Positions 11,240 to 23,965 of a stretch of 64,000 nt of DNA are shown in pieces. The position numbers and the translations under genes are program-made. Positions within the stretch are counted from its first letter, which is position 1, and the number at the start of each line of letters is the position of its first letter. The notes beneath the pieces are model-generated. The model ran no database searches. It saw only the letters and a program-made list of their open reading frames with translations, and had not been told where the DNA came from. This DNA comes from Lunularia cruciata (taxonomy: Eukaryota > Streptophyta > Marchantiopsida > Lunulariales > Lunulariaceae). The DNA is taken from positions 35,159,001 through 35,223,000 of the forward strand of contig OX419755.1 in NCBI GenBank assembly GCA_948567375.1, read 5' to 3'.

Positions 11240-14200
11240 ATGGCGTGGAGGTCTAATCATCAAGCAGTCTATCCAGATCCCTCGTTACCATTTTCATCTC
11301 CAGGATGCCCGTCAGCCTCACTATCTCTATCATCCACCACGGCATCATCGTATCCTCCTTCATCTCGTACATTGACTTTCTCTAAATCCATTCCTATCCC
11401 AGGAAAGAAGACTGAACCCCGCCCCTCTGAAAATAAGGAAGTATTTGGTTGGCTGGAAGCTATGAAAGCTCAATCCCCTCCCCGATTCGAAGCTGCTATG
11501 GGTGGCGTTCTTGATCCTCAAGAGCAGGAGGCTGCAGCTGTGGCCCAGTACTCAGCATGGACGGCAAGCTCTTACACTTGCCCATATAAAGAGTTTCCTT
11601 CGTATCATAGTGGATTACATTTGTATCATTATTCCAAGCCATTCGCACGATTCCATATCTGATGATTTGTTTCTTCCGCAAACTATGCAGGAAGCTCATC
11701 CATCGGCGTTGGAAATTTTTGACGAGTTGATGGAACAAGCGGAAGGAAAAGAGATTGCCGTGTTTTTAGATTACGATGGTACACTTTCGCCTATAGTGGA
11801 AGATCCTGATCGGGCCTTTATGTCCGACATGGTACTGCATCTTCTCGCTCAAGTTTGCCGTAGTGGTCACGTGTATTTGCTTTCTGATTCCCTATGTCGG
11901 AGGTCCAGACTTGCGGCGAGTACTGCCCCACAGGGAACAAACATTTGCCGAAAAGCCCAGGTTCTGTGAGGCTTTTGGCCGCCTAGTTTTCACTCTCTAT
12001 TGAATGTTTTGACCCTCTGCAGATGAGAGCCACCGTGAAGGAGGTAGCTACGCACTTTCCCACCGCGATTATCAGCGGAAGAGGCAGGGAGAAGGTGCTC
12101 ATTTTCACTTTTAGTGTCACTTTCCTCGCTGTCGTTATTCAGTTTGTCTTAGGAGACTCCTGCTTTGTGTCCGCTCGCTCTTTCCAGTTGGTGCTGATGC
12201 CCTTGTCGTCATCGGTCCATCTTGCGCGTGGCGTAGTCTTTGGTGTTGGCGCGTTTTCCTTTCTCCTCAAGTAGACCGGAAATCCTCCGTTGTAGTCTAG
12301 ATGGAAACGAACTCGATTTTTACTGTAGTTTATTTGTTAGCCCGTAGTCAAACGTCAGGTCGTTTATCAGTAGGCTTCAACCAGCCCATGATGTTAAGAT
12401 CCGTGATGGCTCGCGCTGGGGTAAGAACTGTTTGTCAGTTACTTCGGGTGGTAAACCTATCGGTTGACTCGCTCGGACTCTTCTGAACTGAATTACAACC
12501 GCGATTTCAACGAGTCAAACGAGTTAGGTGCAAGCGATATTGGAAGCTCATATCACGCATTTGTTTTGAAAGACCTTGTGTACGTCACACGGTAGTATAT
12601 TAATCCAATCACATTTATTGAAACTTGATTAGATATATTTCTCTGTATAGTAGGGGTGCTCACCTACCCCCTATCGCGTAGATGTACTATGCTTTCGGTT
12701 TGGTAAAGAACTCTCACTACGCAAGATATGGCCGTGCGTTTCACTAGAAATCGCCACTAGTCGCCACTAATCAAAACTCGTCTACAACATGCTCTTCACA
12801 TGGCTTTCTCCTTGGCCCGCCTTCTCACCCGACCGGTCCCGTCTAATAATATCGTATATGTGATCATTGCCAGGTATACGATTTTGTACAACTAGCTGAA
12901 CTTTATTACGCCGGAAGTCATGGTATGGACATAATGGGACCAGCAGAGGGATGTAATGGTTTCAAAGCCACTGGGACCCGGGCTAAAGATAAGAAGGCAA
13001 GTTGGATGCCTGTGCTGAGTGGACTTCATTGTAGGTCGTGATAGTATCCCGGATTGGTTGACTCATCTTGAGTGCTCCAGATACTCTTTGAGTATTGACT
13101 TATTGAATCTGCTGTGCACAGGGTAATGAAGTTGTATTTTTCCAGCCTGCTAGCAAGTTTTTACCCATGATGGATGAGGTAAGCCTGGGGGTCCTTAATG
13201 TATCGCTTGGCTTGGCCCTATGCATAGTCGTTACATAAGTAAAAGATAACTGACTTTTTTCCCGGAGGTCGAATAAGAGCATTTGATTCTGCATGTGTCT
13301 TGGATTGTTGGATTTAAGACGTTTTTCAACTTATCTCTTGTCTCGTGAAGGTATGTAAACGTTTGGAGGAGAAAGCCTTGCTCATTCCAGGAGCAAAAAT
13401 TGAGCATAACAAGTATTGTGTAACAATACATTTTCGTCGTGTCAAGGAGGAGGTAATACACTCGACATCTTACGGAAGAAGCAATTTGTTAGACTAATGC
13501 GTGCTTGCTGCTATATATATGGATCAGAAGTTGTATGATGAAGTGCAATCCGGGCATGGGACGCTGCATGCATTATATGTCGTACATGATACGACATATA
13601 ATGCATACAATCGTGTCATAGAATCATCAGGCCATTTTGTGAGTCATGAAGTCATGAACGAATGGTGACTTCCCAATGTGAATTCTGAAACCCTGATGCC
13701 CTTTGGGGCATCAAGGATCACCACACTATTTGGTTATATGTCACTGGTTTTAATACATGTACCCATCGGGTCATTTCTTGCTACTTTACCGGTCGTAGTG
13801 AGGACCTGTAACGCGACTCTTAAATATGAATGAATTCCATGGGGTAGGATAGTCAAAAGCTCCAAATTTCTTTAGTGGTGAACCTTAGATTCAAATCTAC
13901 CGTCCTGGATTATAGAAATCAGGCCTCACTGTAGTGGGGTAGCCTTATGTAGACGGCCATGGCTGGGTAATTTCATTTTGAGGAGTAGAGTTATCAGTTC
14001 TAGTTTGCCATCTTAGGCACTCGTCTTATACTCGATTGGAAGCAAGTGCTGCAGAGATATCTTTGTTATTCAATTATTTTTGCTGGTGAAACGGGATGAA
14101 ATCAGGAGTGCATGAGTTGTATAATATATACACCGGACATCTCCTCTCCGTTCTTCCTGAAAGTAACCCTTATTCTCCTCTCAGGCGTAAGGCTACAGTC

Positions 14201-17200
14201 GAACCACTTTTACGTCGCAAGATAGGGAAGTCCTTGTGCTCAAGGGTACTCCGGTACAAGCTTGCTTCGTCCCTGATTGCAAAGAACTTACCAGTTCCTC
14301 CCAGCCATGGGTCACTGCTTAATCTGAAGAGAATGCATGGTAGAATGTCAATGAAGACCAGAGCATATACAGGATTTAGTTCAGGTATACGTCGTACAAG
14401 TTAGGGTTCCATGAAATCTTCAACATGAACTCGACCTTCTCTTTCTACTTCATAGACAGAATATATCGGCTTGTTGTTTGGGCATATACTCGCGCCGTAG
14501 GTCACTACTTTGATAACGTGCTGCTTTCCAGGTGGGTTTAGGATTCAACTCATTATGGTTCAGACCAAATGGGAAAGCGGCTTGAACCAGTGCTTGGACC
14601 ACCAGTGTTTCGTTTGTAGTCTAGTCACTATGATTTGCCTTTCTTTGCATCTCAAGTGAGTGGAAGAGACGGAAGAGATTGGGTTTTGGTTCTTTGACAT
14701 GTTACAGTGTATAGATCTGAGTATTCAATCTTTTGTAGTCTTGCATTGGGAACACTGCATCCAGGAATGCTTATCTCTTCATATAAGCGGTGACACTGCT
14801 CAAGACCTAGTCTCTAGGGGTTCGGATTGTGGCCTATGTACCAGGAGAAATAAAGATTGTGTTATAGCAGAGCTGTGGGCTAACTCTACTTTATTCAAAT
14901 TTGGGTGCTCGCAGTGTTGGGGCCCTCTTGCAGAACATGTAGAGGTTGTGTTGAAGAGCTATCCAGAATTGCAGTTGACTCTTGGTCGGAAAGTAAGTAT
15001 TCGTATACGTGTCAAGTTTATATTTTTAGTCTTGAGAAGGAAGAAGTCTTAATCTTAAAGAAAATCTCAGTAGTACACCAGGACGCTATAGAGCAGGTTG
15101 AGCAGAGGAACATAATTGTGACACACCTTCCCCATAATAATAATAATAATTGTGACACATTTGAGAGTCGTCAGCATACTTGGCCAACAAAGAAGACAAT
15201 TTGGTGGCGCATGTTTGGATCTGCACACTGTACAACTATAGAACAGCTTCTTCTATCATGGGCACCGTACTCACCGTTCAATTTTACAGGTGTTGGAAAT
15301 TCGCCCAGCAATAGAATGGGACAAAGGCAAAGCTGTGGAGTTTCTTCTGAAATCACTAGGTGAGTACCCAGAATGTGAACCCCTTGTGTACTGGTCTGTT
15401 GTGCTTCAGACTTTGTTCTCAAAATTATGCGTTGTCTACAGTCTATGCTTCAAACGCCCTTCCGAAACCGCCTTTGCTACGGTTTGATCAAAGCTTAAGC
15501 GTTTGATTTGTGTTGACACCATGGCATGGTAATTGAGGACTTATGAGGTGAACTTAAAGTAATGGAGGCTGTGGTAGATCCTTCAATATAGATATTGTTA
15601 GTCTTACTGGTCTATTGGGCAATGTAGAACCCTTCTGGGGTTTTACTTCGCGAGTGACTGCAATGGGGTCTGCGTGTAGGTCCTGATGGGAACTGTGAAA
15701 TATGTTCCAACGGTTTTTGGATATGATACTGGTTACATTCCAACTGTCTCATCAGTGAGTCACATAGAATAAAGCCTGCCATTGAGATAAAAAACGGGGG
15801 ATAGTATGAAGTTTCGTCTAATTGAAACCGTGCACCAAGAGTTAGTGCCACTTTCATCTTTCCCGCTTCCTAAACGAATATTGATTCCTTGGTGCATATT
15901 CATGAAAAATGCGCGTCCTAGTACCTGAACAAAAGGTAAGTGGTAGCAAATGTGAAGAATAAGGAACCCCGTAACCCGCCTAATGGTTTCGTCACGTTCG
16001 GCCCGACCCTTGTTTACTATGTTATGAATCAGGTCTTCTCGTTCAACTAGCACTAAACGGTCAGAGCATACACTTCATGCACAGGAAATTTGACAATTTT
16101 TCTCACCGTTTCTCTTTCGTGAAGGATATTGTCAATTTGACAATTTGTCTCTCAAGTTTCCTAGAGACGCACTTCAGGATAGAGAACGGTGAGATATTTT
16201 CTTTCCAACATGCTTTAGTAACAGAGAGGAACGGTGTATTCAAGTACCGTTTCTCTGCTACTAATTCAAGCACCATAGCTCTCATTCTCTTTGGTTATTA
16301 TCTTTTCTCTTGAGCACTCTTGACCAGCTTGATACAAGACACTGTGTCTTTTACACCGCATCTAGACTGGGTTATACACATACCAGCCGAACGGCTTCTG
16401 CTCTTATGTCCTAATAGCAGCCGTCATGCCGCGATAGCACACCCCATGCGAAAAACAGGAGTATTATTGTTCACTTTCCAAAAGGACAAAGTTCGGTTGT
16501 CTTCCTCGTCTATACGCACTCTCGGATAAGAGTGAACGGTCATGCTTCTCACTCTCATCCAAGATCAGATCTCCCCTTTCTTTGTTGCTCTGGAGAGCTC
16601 TCAGCCGCATGATTATTTGTTTGTCCTGTGTATAGCTTTTTTGTAATGATTAGTCGTCCACCCTATGCCTTGTACCTAAGAATCATTAACCCCTAACCTG
16701 GGTCCTACCATATGTATCCCTGGCGAAACTAGGATTTCCTCTTGCGGCGCACACCTGCCCTTAGATATTCAGCTCAGTAGCAGTGTGACATTTCAATTCG
16801 TTTGAATCACTGCTTCAATCTGTAGGTGATATCGTTGTTTGGGCCACTACAGAAATACTGACCAATACATCCTGAAATATATGGTGTAGGTCTAGAAAAC
16901 GTTGGTGATGTCCTACCAGTGTATCTAGGGGACGATCGTACAGACGAAGACGCTTTTCAGGTATTTCCTGAGGTTCCTGAGGACTTTTACAACTTTAATG
17001 AGAAGTAGCTTGTGTTCAATATTCTTTGCAGTACTTGAATTACCTAAGGGGAGAGTAAGGTGCATAAATGTCCTCATCTCGCATGAACGGCAGTCCTGCA
17101 CAAAGGTGGCGCTTGAGTAAAGGCGACAGACGATTCTGCGAAGATGTTAAATGATCGTTGGGGCTGTCATAATCATGTGTTTGGTTTATCTATATAATTG

Positions 17201-17579
17201 TAGGCTCTGAATGATCGGGGAAAGGCATGTAGTATTCTGGTGTCAACAGTCGCCAAAAGCACGAATGCTTTGTACTCACTTCGAGATCCTTCTGAGGTAA
17301 TTCATTTCAAATGGAGTACTCACTATTTTCCTTTGTCGGGTGATGGTGTAAATGTGTACAGGTGCTTGAAGAGTGAGAATATGTTTGTCAATATGAGGCA
17401 TAAGTCCGAACCACTTTTGAAATAATGGCATTAGGGAACTGAGCTGTTACATTTGGCATGTTGTACGCGTGCAGGTTATGACTTTTTTGCAGACTCTTGT
17501 GAGATGGCGACAGGGCAATCCAAGGAGTCTTGGTAGTCCTATTGATGATGAGCTGGATGAGGCGGATGAGTCTGATTAG
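11240..17579 (+). CDS. TPP: Trehalose-6-phosphate phosphatase, complete 11-exon gene
   Basis: Encodes a predicted 411-residue trehalose-6-phosphate phosphatase (EC 3.1.3.12), which removes phosphate from trehalose-6-phosphate in trehalose synthesis and sugar signalling. Exons: 11,240-11,563; 11,691-11,831; 12,023-12,094; 12,874-12,996; 13,122-13,178; 13,351-13,452; 14,915-14,992; 15,290-15,359; 16,890-16,960; 17,204-17,296; 17,475-17,579 (TAG). All junctions keep frame. HAD motifs are intact: '[11 protein letters not shown]' (nucleophile Asp about 135, Asp 137), 'FPTAIISGR' (Ser/Gly about 173), the 'GRKVLEIRP..WDKGKA' block, and '[11 protein letters not shown]' (Asp about 337-338). The Ser/Pro-rich N-terminus of about 110 residues is typical of plant TPPs. 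The ATG at 11,240 is the first ATG in this frame. Introns 1 and 4 use GC donors (ACG/GCAAGC, AAG/GCAAGT). The acidic C-terminal tail '[11 protein letters not shown]' is unusual. Confidence 0.95.
11564..11690 (+). other. GC-AG intron 1 of TPP
   Basis: The exon ends ...TGG-ACG and the next begins GAA-GCT-CAT after ...ACTATGCAG, restoring the conserved Trp...His-Pro-Ser-Ala-Leu spacing of plant TPPs. No GT donor gives an in-frame join here, so the donor is read as GCAAGC. Confidence 0.75.
12997..13121 (+). other. GC-AG intron 4 of TPP
   Basis: The donor is AAG/GCAAGT, a textbook GC-type donor, and the acceptor is TGCACAG. The join gives 'AKDKK' followed by '[10 protein letters not shown]', matching the family. 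Confidence 0.8.
13568..13606. repeat. Perfect 17-bp inverted repeat in TPP intron 6
   Basis: Arms 13,568-13,584 and 13,590-13,606 are exact reverse complements (ATGCATTATATGTCGTA) with a 5-nt loop 'catga'. The intron is 13,453-14,914. The arms could be the ends of a tiny foldback element or a chance palindrome; no coding content. Confidence 0.9.
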
Positions 17580-20500
17580 CCGTAACTAGTAAGACGGAAA
17601 TCACAGTAGCAACGGCTGGTTCAGATTGCTAGCTTGAAACTGCCCCTTCTGAAGACTGGATGCGAGCATGTTCGGAGTATACCTGTCCCCTCATCTTCCA
17701 GGTGGTTACCTCTAGATGGAGCATCTCTGTAAAATGTGTGAGCCCGGTGGCCCCCTCAACTTTTTACATCGCTTGAAGGGGTAAACAGGTCACAACTGGA
17801 CATTAGGTTTGTAGCTTTTGCAACTTCACTTCTAGGATTAGTGTGTACATTGGGTAGTCAGTAAACTTTCATGGCTACCATTCATTTTCAAGGTTCCCAT
17901 TAGCTTGTAAAAGGGTAACAAGAGTAGGAAGTGATCATAGATATTCATGTATTGAAAATCTGATCCTTCCAAATGTTCGGGTAATCGTTATCATTCTGAA
18001 ATTCTCCCCGTTTAAATTGTTGACTTTCAATCATTGGATCAAAATAAATTGGCCCCAGCGGGAGTTTATTTCTTTAAAATTGTGACGACCTGATCACATG
18101 GAGCTGTTGTCTCATCAGCTTGTGTCACGCCACCTTCGGCCCACGTTGTCATCTGACGTAATTATATGTCGGCTTCCACTCTCGCAATTCGATTCATAAT
18201 CATTAGGTCATGTGGAATGTTCATCGTTTCGTACATCTCACCATTTGTTGGGAAGCAGCTCTTTCTACTGTACTGCTCCCTAGGTTGAATGTTGTTCATG
18301 CTCGAAGTCTACTGATGTATGTTAAACCGCCATGATTGCCTAATTGAGTGGCGAAGGACCGTCGCCTTGTCAGATTTGTCGTCGTTGGACGTATACCGTA
18401 GTGGCTGCTTGTCAGTCTTTGGTCACGATTTGACAGTGTGAAAAGCATGCTCACCCACCTCACATCATATACACTTGTGAACTGGCATGGATATTTGGCA
18501 GTCAAGTAGTCAAGCACCTACAATAGCGAAACTGTAGCTGTAGGAAGGTCTGGTGATTGGCCAAGTTGCGATGGGCCGGGTTGAAACAAGAACACATGTT
18601 TGTCAATTCTCCAGTGAAGGAAAATATCAGTCACTTCAATTGCACCGCATATGGTTACTCATCTCACAACCACATGACCATCTGAATTCAAAAGACTTAA
18701 CGTTGTAGTAGCAGCAGCAGCAGCTACCGGACAAGGAACACATTGAAATTGTTCGTGACAATAAAAGGAAAGAAGGAATGGGCCGACTCGTCTGGTTTCA
18801 AAGCTGCCTTGTCACTTTGAGGTGATTTAGCTACAGTTCTGTTGTCCCTCCCTCCCACTATCACTGACTGATGATTGACTTATAGAGAGCTGAGAAGGGA
18901 AATGCACGCGGCCGGCTGCTAAATTTCATGTCGTGGTAGCTAAACGTCGGAAATGTAGTCTAGGAGATCGAGTTGACGTCAGCAGGAAAGTGGGCAGGTG
19001 TCACAGAAGTGACCAACATGTGCTGGCCATGCAAGCGAAGATTCACGGTGAAGTCAGACAAATCACGTACAGTAACAGAGAATTGTAGACAAACTAATTT
19101 TGAGTGCAAATGCGATTGGGCCTAAATGTTTTAAGCTGATGAATGTCAGTACTTGGTGTGTGACGGGAAATATTCATCACAGACAGCGGCTAGCATCGCC
19201 GAGAAAGCCACTAAATAAAGGATCGGAAATGACAAAACCACTTTATGATATCTCTTTCTTTTACGTGTTACTTTTTTTGCAATAAAGTCTCTTCCAACAA
19301 CTCTCTCCATTGTCAGAAGCAAGATTAGCACGTAAAATGTGGGAACTGGTGGATTCTTCTTTGTGCTTTCTGGAATGACATCTGCAGCAGGAAAGCATCT
19401 ATCCCCACCACGACCCATCTAATTCAATTTTCATCGGCCTCATCATCCATCTCTCCTATCTCACTGACAGAACCTATACTACTACTACTACTCCCCTCCC
19501 TCCTCGGCGGTGGTGGGAGTAGGAAGACGAGGGTGAAATCCCATTTTCTTATAAGGCTCCCCTTCCTTTCATCCTTCCTTGCATCCATAGCCACCGTGGT
19601 GATGGACGCTCCTCCCACGATTTGATGAGTGCGGAACAACAGGTCACTCACTCACCATCACAAGTCCCCTCTTATCCACAAGTGGCGACTGCTTCAGTGC
19701 TTCCCATTCTGTCCATGAGCTGCAATTCCAAACAAGTGTGGAAGGTGGGAGAACCACGTATGGTAGCATAAACGTCTTGGATCTCGTGGCACTGGTATTG
19801 GAACTAAACCAAACGATTTCTTTTCGTATTACAGTATCTACCTGCACGCAGAGCGATGCAGATGGTTTGTCCGGAAGGACGAAAGAAATGCTCGCTTGGC
19901 AGTGGCTGTATCTTCCGAGAAATTTTATGCTTCGTCCGGTACAGTAGTAGTCGATTTCGACTGGATGTCTCTCTCCTGACATCTCATGACCTACAAGCTA
20001 TGACTCAGATTGTGCCAAAAGATGAAACAATAATTCGCGTAGTCCAGACAAGGTACCAAAGGCTGTCATCATCTGGGCAACCTACAAGGGTAATAAGATT
20101 CCACAATTATTTCGTTTTATGGGAACAACTCCTAAATAGTTTTGGGTACTTCGAATCACACCGTTCCAGCCCCTCAATTGCAGGTAAACTACAATTGTTC
20201 GTTGCATACTGGCCACTTTCTTCATTAGAGTCCTATGCGAGACCGCTTGTCCAGATTTTGAGTCACTTCGGTGACTTACTTGACAGGCTTCGCTCAGCCT
20301 CCCTTCGTGTGGCGGTAGCTCATTTTCGAAGTTTACGGAGGCGAGGATGAAGACAAACTTGTTGTAATAAAAATAATTCGTAAACTTTCAAGTTGTACTT
20401 CATCACTTATCCCCATGCCGTTTCCCTTGTTTGTGTATTAGACCACAACAACCATACGTAGGGAACGACAAGAAGTTCGATGAGTTCTATGCTGAATTAT

Positions 20501-20962
20501 CGCCTCTGCAAGGGGTGCAATAGTTTAGGACCCCTGTCATTAAGTCACGTGCGTGAGCGGGACTTGGGTGAGTTCGAGCATTTCCATCTGCTGTGTATGT
20601 CTGCACAGTTTTCACTAGGATAAACAATTGATATCAGGAGTATCACAATTTTGTGGGTCGGGGAAGAAGGTCAGGACTAGTAAGTCCACCGAGAAGAAGA
20701 AGAAGAAGAAGAAGAAGAAGAAGAAGAAGAAGAAAGTGATTGTAGTCAGTGACTTCAAAACGAAAAGTACTAAAGCGAGGCAAAGTTGTCGAATTTTGTC
20801 CTTATACGCTCGCAAATTTACCTTGAGCATGTGCAACCATCTACATTCATCTACCAACCATCTATGCTTCTCTGGTTAATGATTCACAATTGATCAACAG
20901 TCACAACCTTAAAATTGAATGGCATATGTCACTTTGTATTTGCACGGATGAGATCACCTTCC
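17580..20962. other. Intergenic region between two convergent genes
   Basis: This lies between the stop codons of TPP (+) and the methyltransferase (-) and should include both 3' UTRs. A possible poly(A) signal for TPP, 'aaaataaat', lies near 18,042. I see no domain-bearing frame. Open frames at 19,424-20,350 on both strands overlap each other and match nothing I recognise. Confidence 0.5.
20692..20734. repeat. (AAG)14 microsatellite
   Basis: An uninterrupted AAG run, about 230 bp downstream of the methyltransferase stop codon. It creates false poly-Lys and poly-Phe frames. Confidence 0.95.
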
Positions 20963-23900
20963 CTACCGGAGTAGGAACATCAGAATTCCACCGGCGACAG
21001 CTACATTTAAAGACTCAAACTTTCCTGGCATGGGAATGCCTATAGGCCTGCAGTCCCTGGCTATTTCTTGTGACAGACCTTGACCCTCACTTCCAAGAAC
21101 TAAGCAAAGGCCCTCTGTGCCACTCGACGCTATCGAAAGTCCGTCACCGATTTCCTCCTGACTGCCGGCACCTTCAAGTTCTGGGTCACCGGCAAACAAC
21201 TGCAGATTATTTGACTTGGCGAATTCCCGCAGGTGGTGCCACTCTCCAACTGCTACTCTTACTCTAAAGCTTGCTCCGCGAGCCGCACGTAGGGCCTTCT
21301 CATTGAAGGGATCACAGCAGCCCGGCAGCAAGAACAATCCATCCTACAAGATTGAAAAGATTGCAAGATTAACCAGTCGCCCCTGATAACTGATCAAAAA
21401 ATACAATATAATAAAAATGCAGACTACTAGAATAAGAATATCATCATGTTCTGTCATTCATGAGTATATAGGTATACGAGAACAGATGCCGTTCTGGGAA
21501 CGGGTTATCCAGAACTCATGAGTTGCAAAAGTTCGTTAAGCAAGATGTACATGGTACGCAACGCTAGAGTAGTATGAAATCCCTAAGTTAAAATGCATCG
21601 AAGGTATCCGACAGCAATGGCATAATCGAAGCAAACCTATTGGAACAATTGCATATATAGAGAAGAAACATCAGCAAATGAAAGGCGAAGTAACTGTCAT
21701 TGAGAAACCAGTAGAGAGCAATACGCATATTTGAGAGGCAGCCATCAAAGAAGCGGATGCCGACCTCCCACATCAGTAGAGAAAAAATACATCAGGAATA
21801 AACATTCATGAGTATATGTAGATACAGAGAGGTCATCAACAACAAGATTGGACAGGAGCATTGCTTGTACGAAGTTAATCAGTAAAAGCAAAAAGCCAAA
21901 ATTTTCTGTACATTGTCTTTTCCTTCATGATCGTTCAGGTGTAGAATACCACGAAGTACTTCCACTACCAAAGAATCTCATATGCACTATGAAGCAAAAA
22001 CATACCCTCCATTTCTTCAGTCATATTGCATCTTATAGTGAAGCTCATATACGAATGGAATGTGAGCACTAGCGCGTGATTGCGTAATGGTATGGAGAGC
22101 CGTTCGAAGAAAGGGTGATCCACACCCACGGATAACTGACATGCCTGTACTACGTTTGATATGCAAAGTAAGCACAAAGGAAACTAGAGATTAATACCAT
22201 AAGAACATTATCTGCGCATGATAATTGGCATGGCTTCCTGATAGGCCGACAATTCAGAGATGGGGTTGCTACGGTAAAGTTGAAACAATTGGTACAGTAC
22301 TCATGTAGTGCTTCTGAAGTATTGGAGAAGCATGTCGATGACTGCGAAACAGTGCATTAAGTCGAAGCTGAAAATTAATCTCTATCCTCCCCGAACCGAA
22401 TATCTGAGGTCTATGAGCCACTGGGTGCCAGCTTCCCCAGAGTCCTGCACTGAGACTGCGCCATTGGATGGCTTTTTGAGGCAAAAAACTGGACCTTGCA
22501 TAGGTTATCCAGCTACTATACGATTACATCCACTATAAACAGACCCAAAGCCACATGACGATACGGCACATAATTTTCCGAGTCCCTTCTAGTAGAAGTT
22601 AAACGTATTTGCAACATCTTAGAAGAAGTCAGATTTTAGACAGCTTCACTGGCAAACGAAATCTTCGCGTTCATATTTGATGTCGCTTCCACTTTCAAAG
22701 CAATCTCGGCTGCCTCTCTCTTATAAAGTAATGCGCCTATCTACACTGAAGGAATGGAATCGTATTAAGGATATAGCATACAAGCAACCCTTGACCCAGT
22801 AAAACCAAGGAAATGTCCACACAAAGTGGCAGCGCGAGAAGCTTACCCATGCAAAGGCAGCGGCAGTGCGAATAAGGGTACCCAAATTACCCGGATCCTG
22901 CAGCATAGATGAGGCCACAGCTGAGCACTGAATCTCGTACTCTGATCGATTGAAGAATACACGATACTGGCATGTAGCAACTTGTAAATTTGTCAATATA
23001 TGTTTCGAAGAGACAATACAAGTAGATCAGACGCAGATTTGAATTGATTTAACTAATACTACCTGTGACGTACCTGTATAGCATCAAGCACGAGGATACG
23101 GCATGGTGATGGACACCATCTCTGCAATTGAGAAGTGGCAGAAAACTCGTTCTGGTGGCGCTCCAGTGATGTAAATGAGGCTGGAAAACTCAGGACACCA
23201 ATGGCTTCTGGTGGAGAATCAAGACCTGTTATTTTGCCCATGACACCAGCACTCACATGGACTGACCTCTGAGCAAATCTGGTTAGAGTTTCTGGAATGT
23301 TTGCATTTTCTCTCACAAGAAGAACATTTATAACAGGAGTTGACTCTCCCTGCAGGCCCGCTGCAGCCAACGCAATATTTTCACATATCTCCCTTCAAAA
23401 GTGCAGACCACAGAATAATCGCTTAGAACGTTAAGCCTCGAAGCAACCAACCGCAGAGTTGCTCCTGAACCAAAGTCTGCGAGGAAGTTATGGAACAGCT
23501 ATAATACCTTAAAGGGATGGAGCCTAGGACCAGAACAGACGAAGTAGAAACGCGGGTGGCTGCATTTCTGCGAAGCTTCACTAGATGTTTCACATATGCA
23601 TTCCCAAGGCTGGATATGTAATCAACATTTCTCGGTAAGCTAACCCTTTCAGCATCATCATCATCTTTTTCTTCTCGTCCCCTCCTACCTTTTTCTCCAC
23701 TCTTCAAACCTAAATTTCCTCTTTCTCTCGATCCAGTCTCAGCGGACACAAGAAAAGCCCTTCTACTCGTGCTGCTGCTGGAGATTATTTTTTCCAATCG
23801 TCCATCCTGTAAGCTACTCAACCTCCACGTTCGTTCTCGTTCTCTATTTGAAGTATAATTATGCTTCCCATCTCTTCTTCTATCCCACATATACAGCGGA

Positions 23901-23965
23901 GGAGTTCCAAGGCACATCATCGTCGTCATCCCAGGCATCGCAGTAGTAGTGCAGGGTATCGTCAT
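20963..23965 (-). CDS. SpoU/TrmH-family RNA 2'-O-methyltransferase, complete 4-exon gene
   Basis: Encodes a predicted 402-residue SPOUT-class methyltransferase that transfers a methyl group from S-adenosylmethionine to a ribose 2'-OH of tRNA or rRNA. Exons (5' to 3' on the minus strand): 23,965-23,508; 23,392-23,074; 22,897-22,847; 21,343-20,963 (TAG), with introns of 115, 176 and 1,503 bp. All junctions are GT-AG and in frame. Motif 1 is 'NLGTLIRTAAAF' (Arg about 269), motif 2 'LVLGSEGQGLS' (Glu about 362), motif 3 'IPMPGKFESLNVAVAGGI' (Ser 387, Asn 389), which form the trefoil-knot cofactor pocket. Residues about 113-225 form the substrate-binding SpoU domain. The first 110 residues are low-complexity and basic and could be an organelle transit peptide (inference). 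The ATG at 23,965 follows an in-frame stop five codons upstream. The domain order matches the plant 'tRNA/rRNA methyltransferase (SpoU)' family; the exact RNA target is unknown. Confidence 0.93.

Noticed and set aside
19424-20350. Overlapping frames of 75-164 residues on both strands
   Set aside because: No homology recognised and no codon pattern favouring one strand.
20628-20879. Open frames with poly-Lys (plus) and poly-Phe (minus) tracts
   Set aside because: They are produced by the (AAG)14 microsatellite and have no other protein-like feature.
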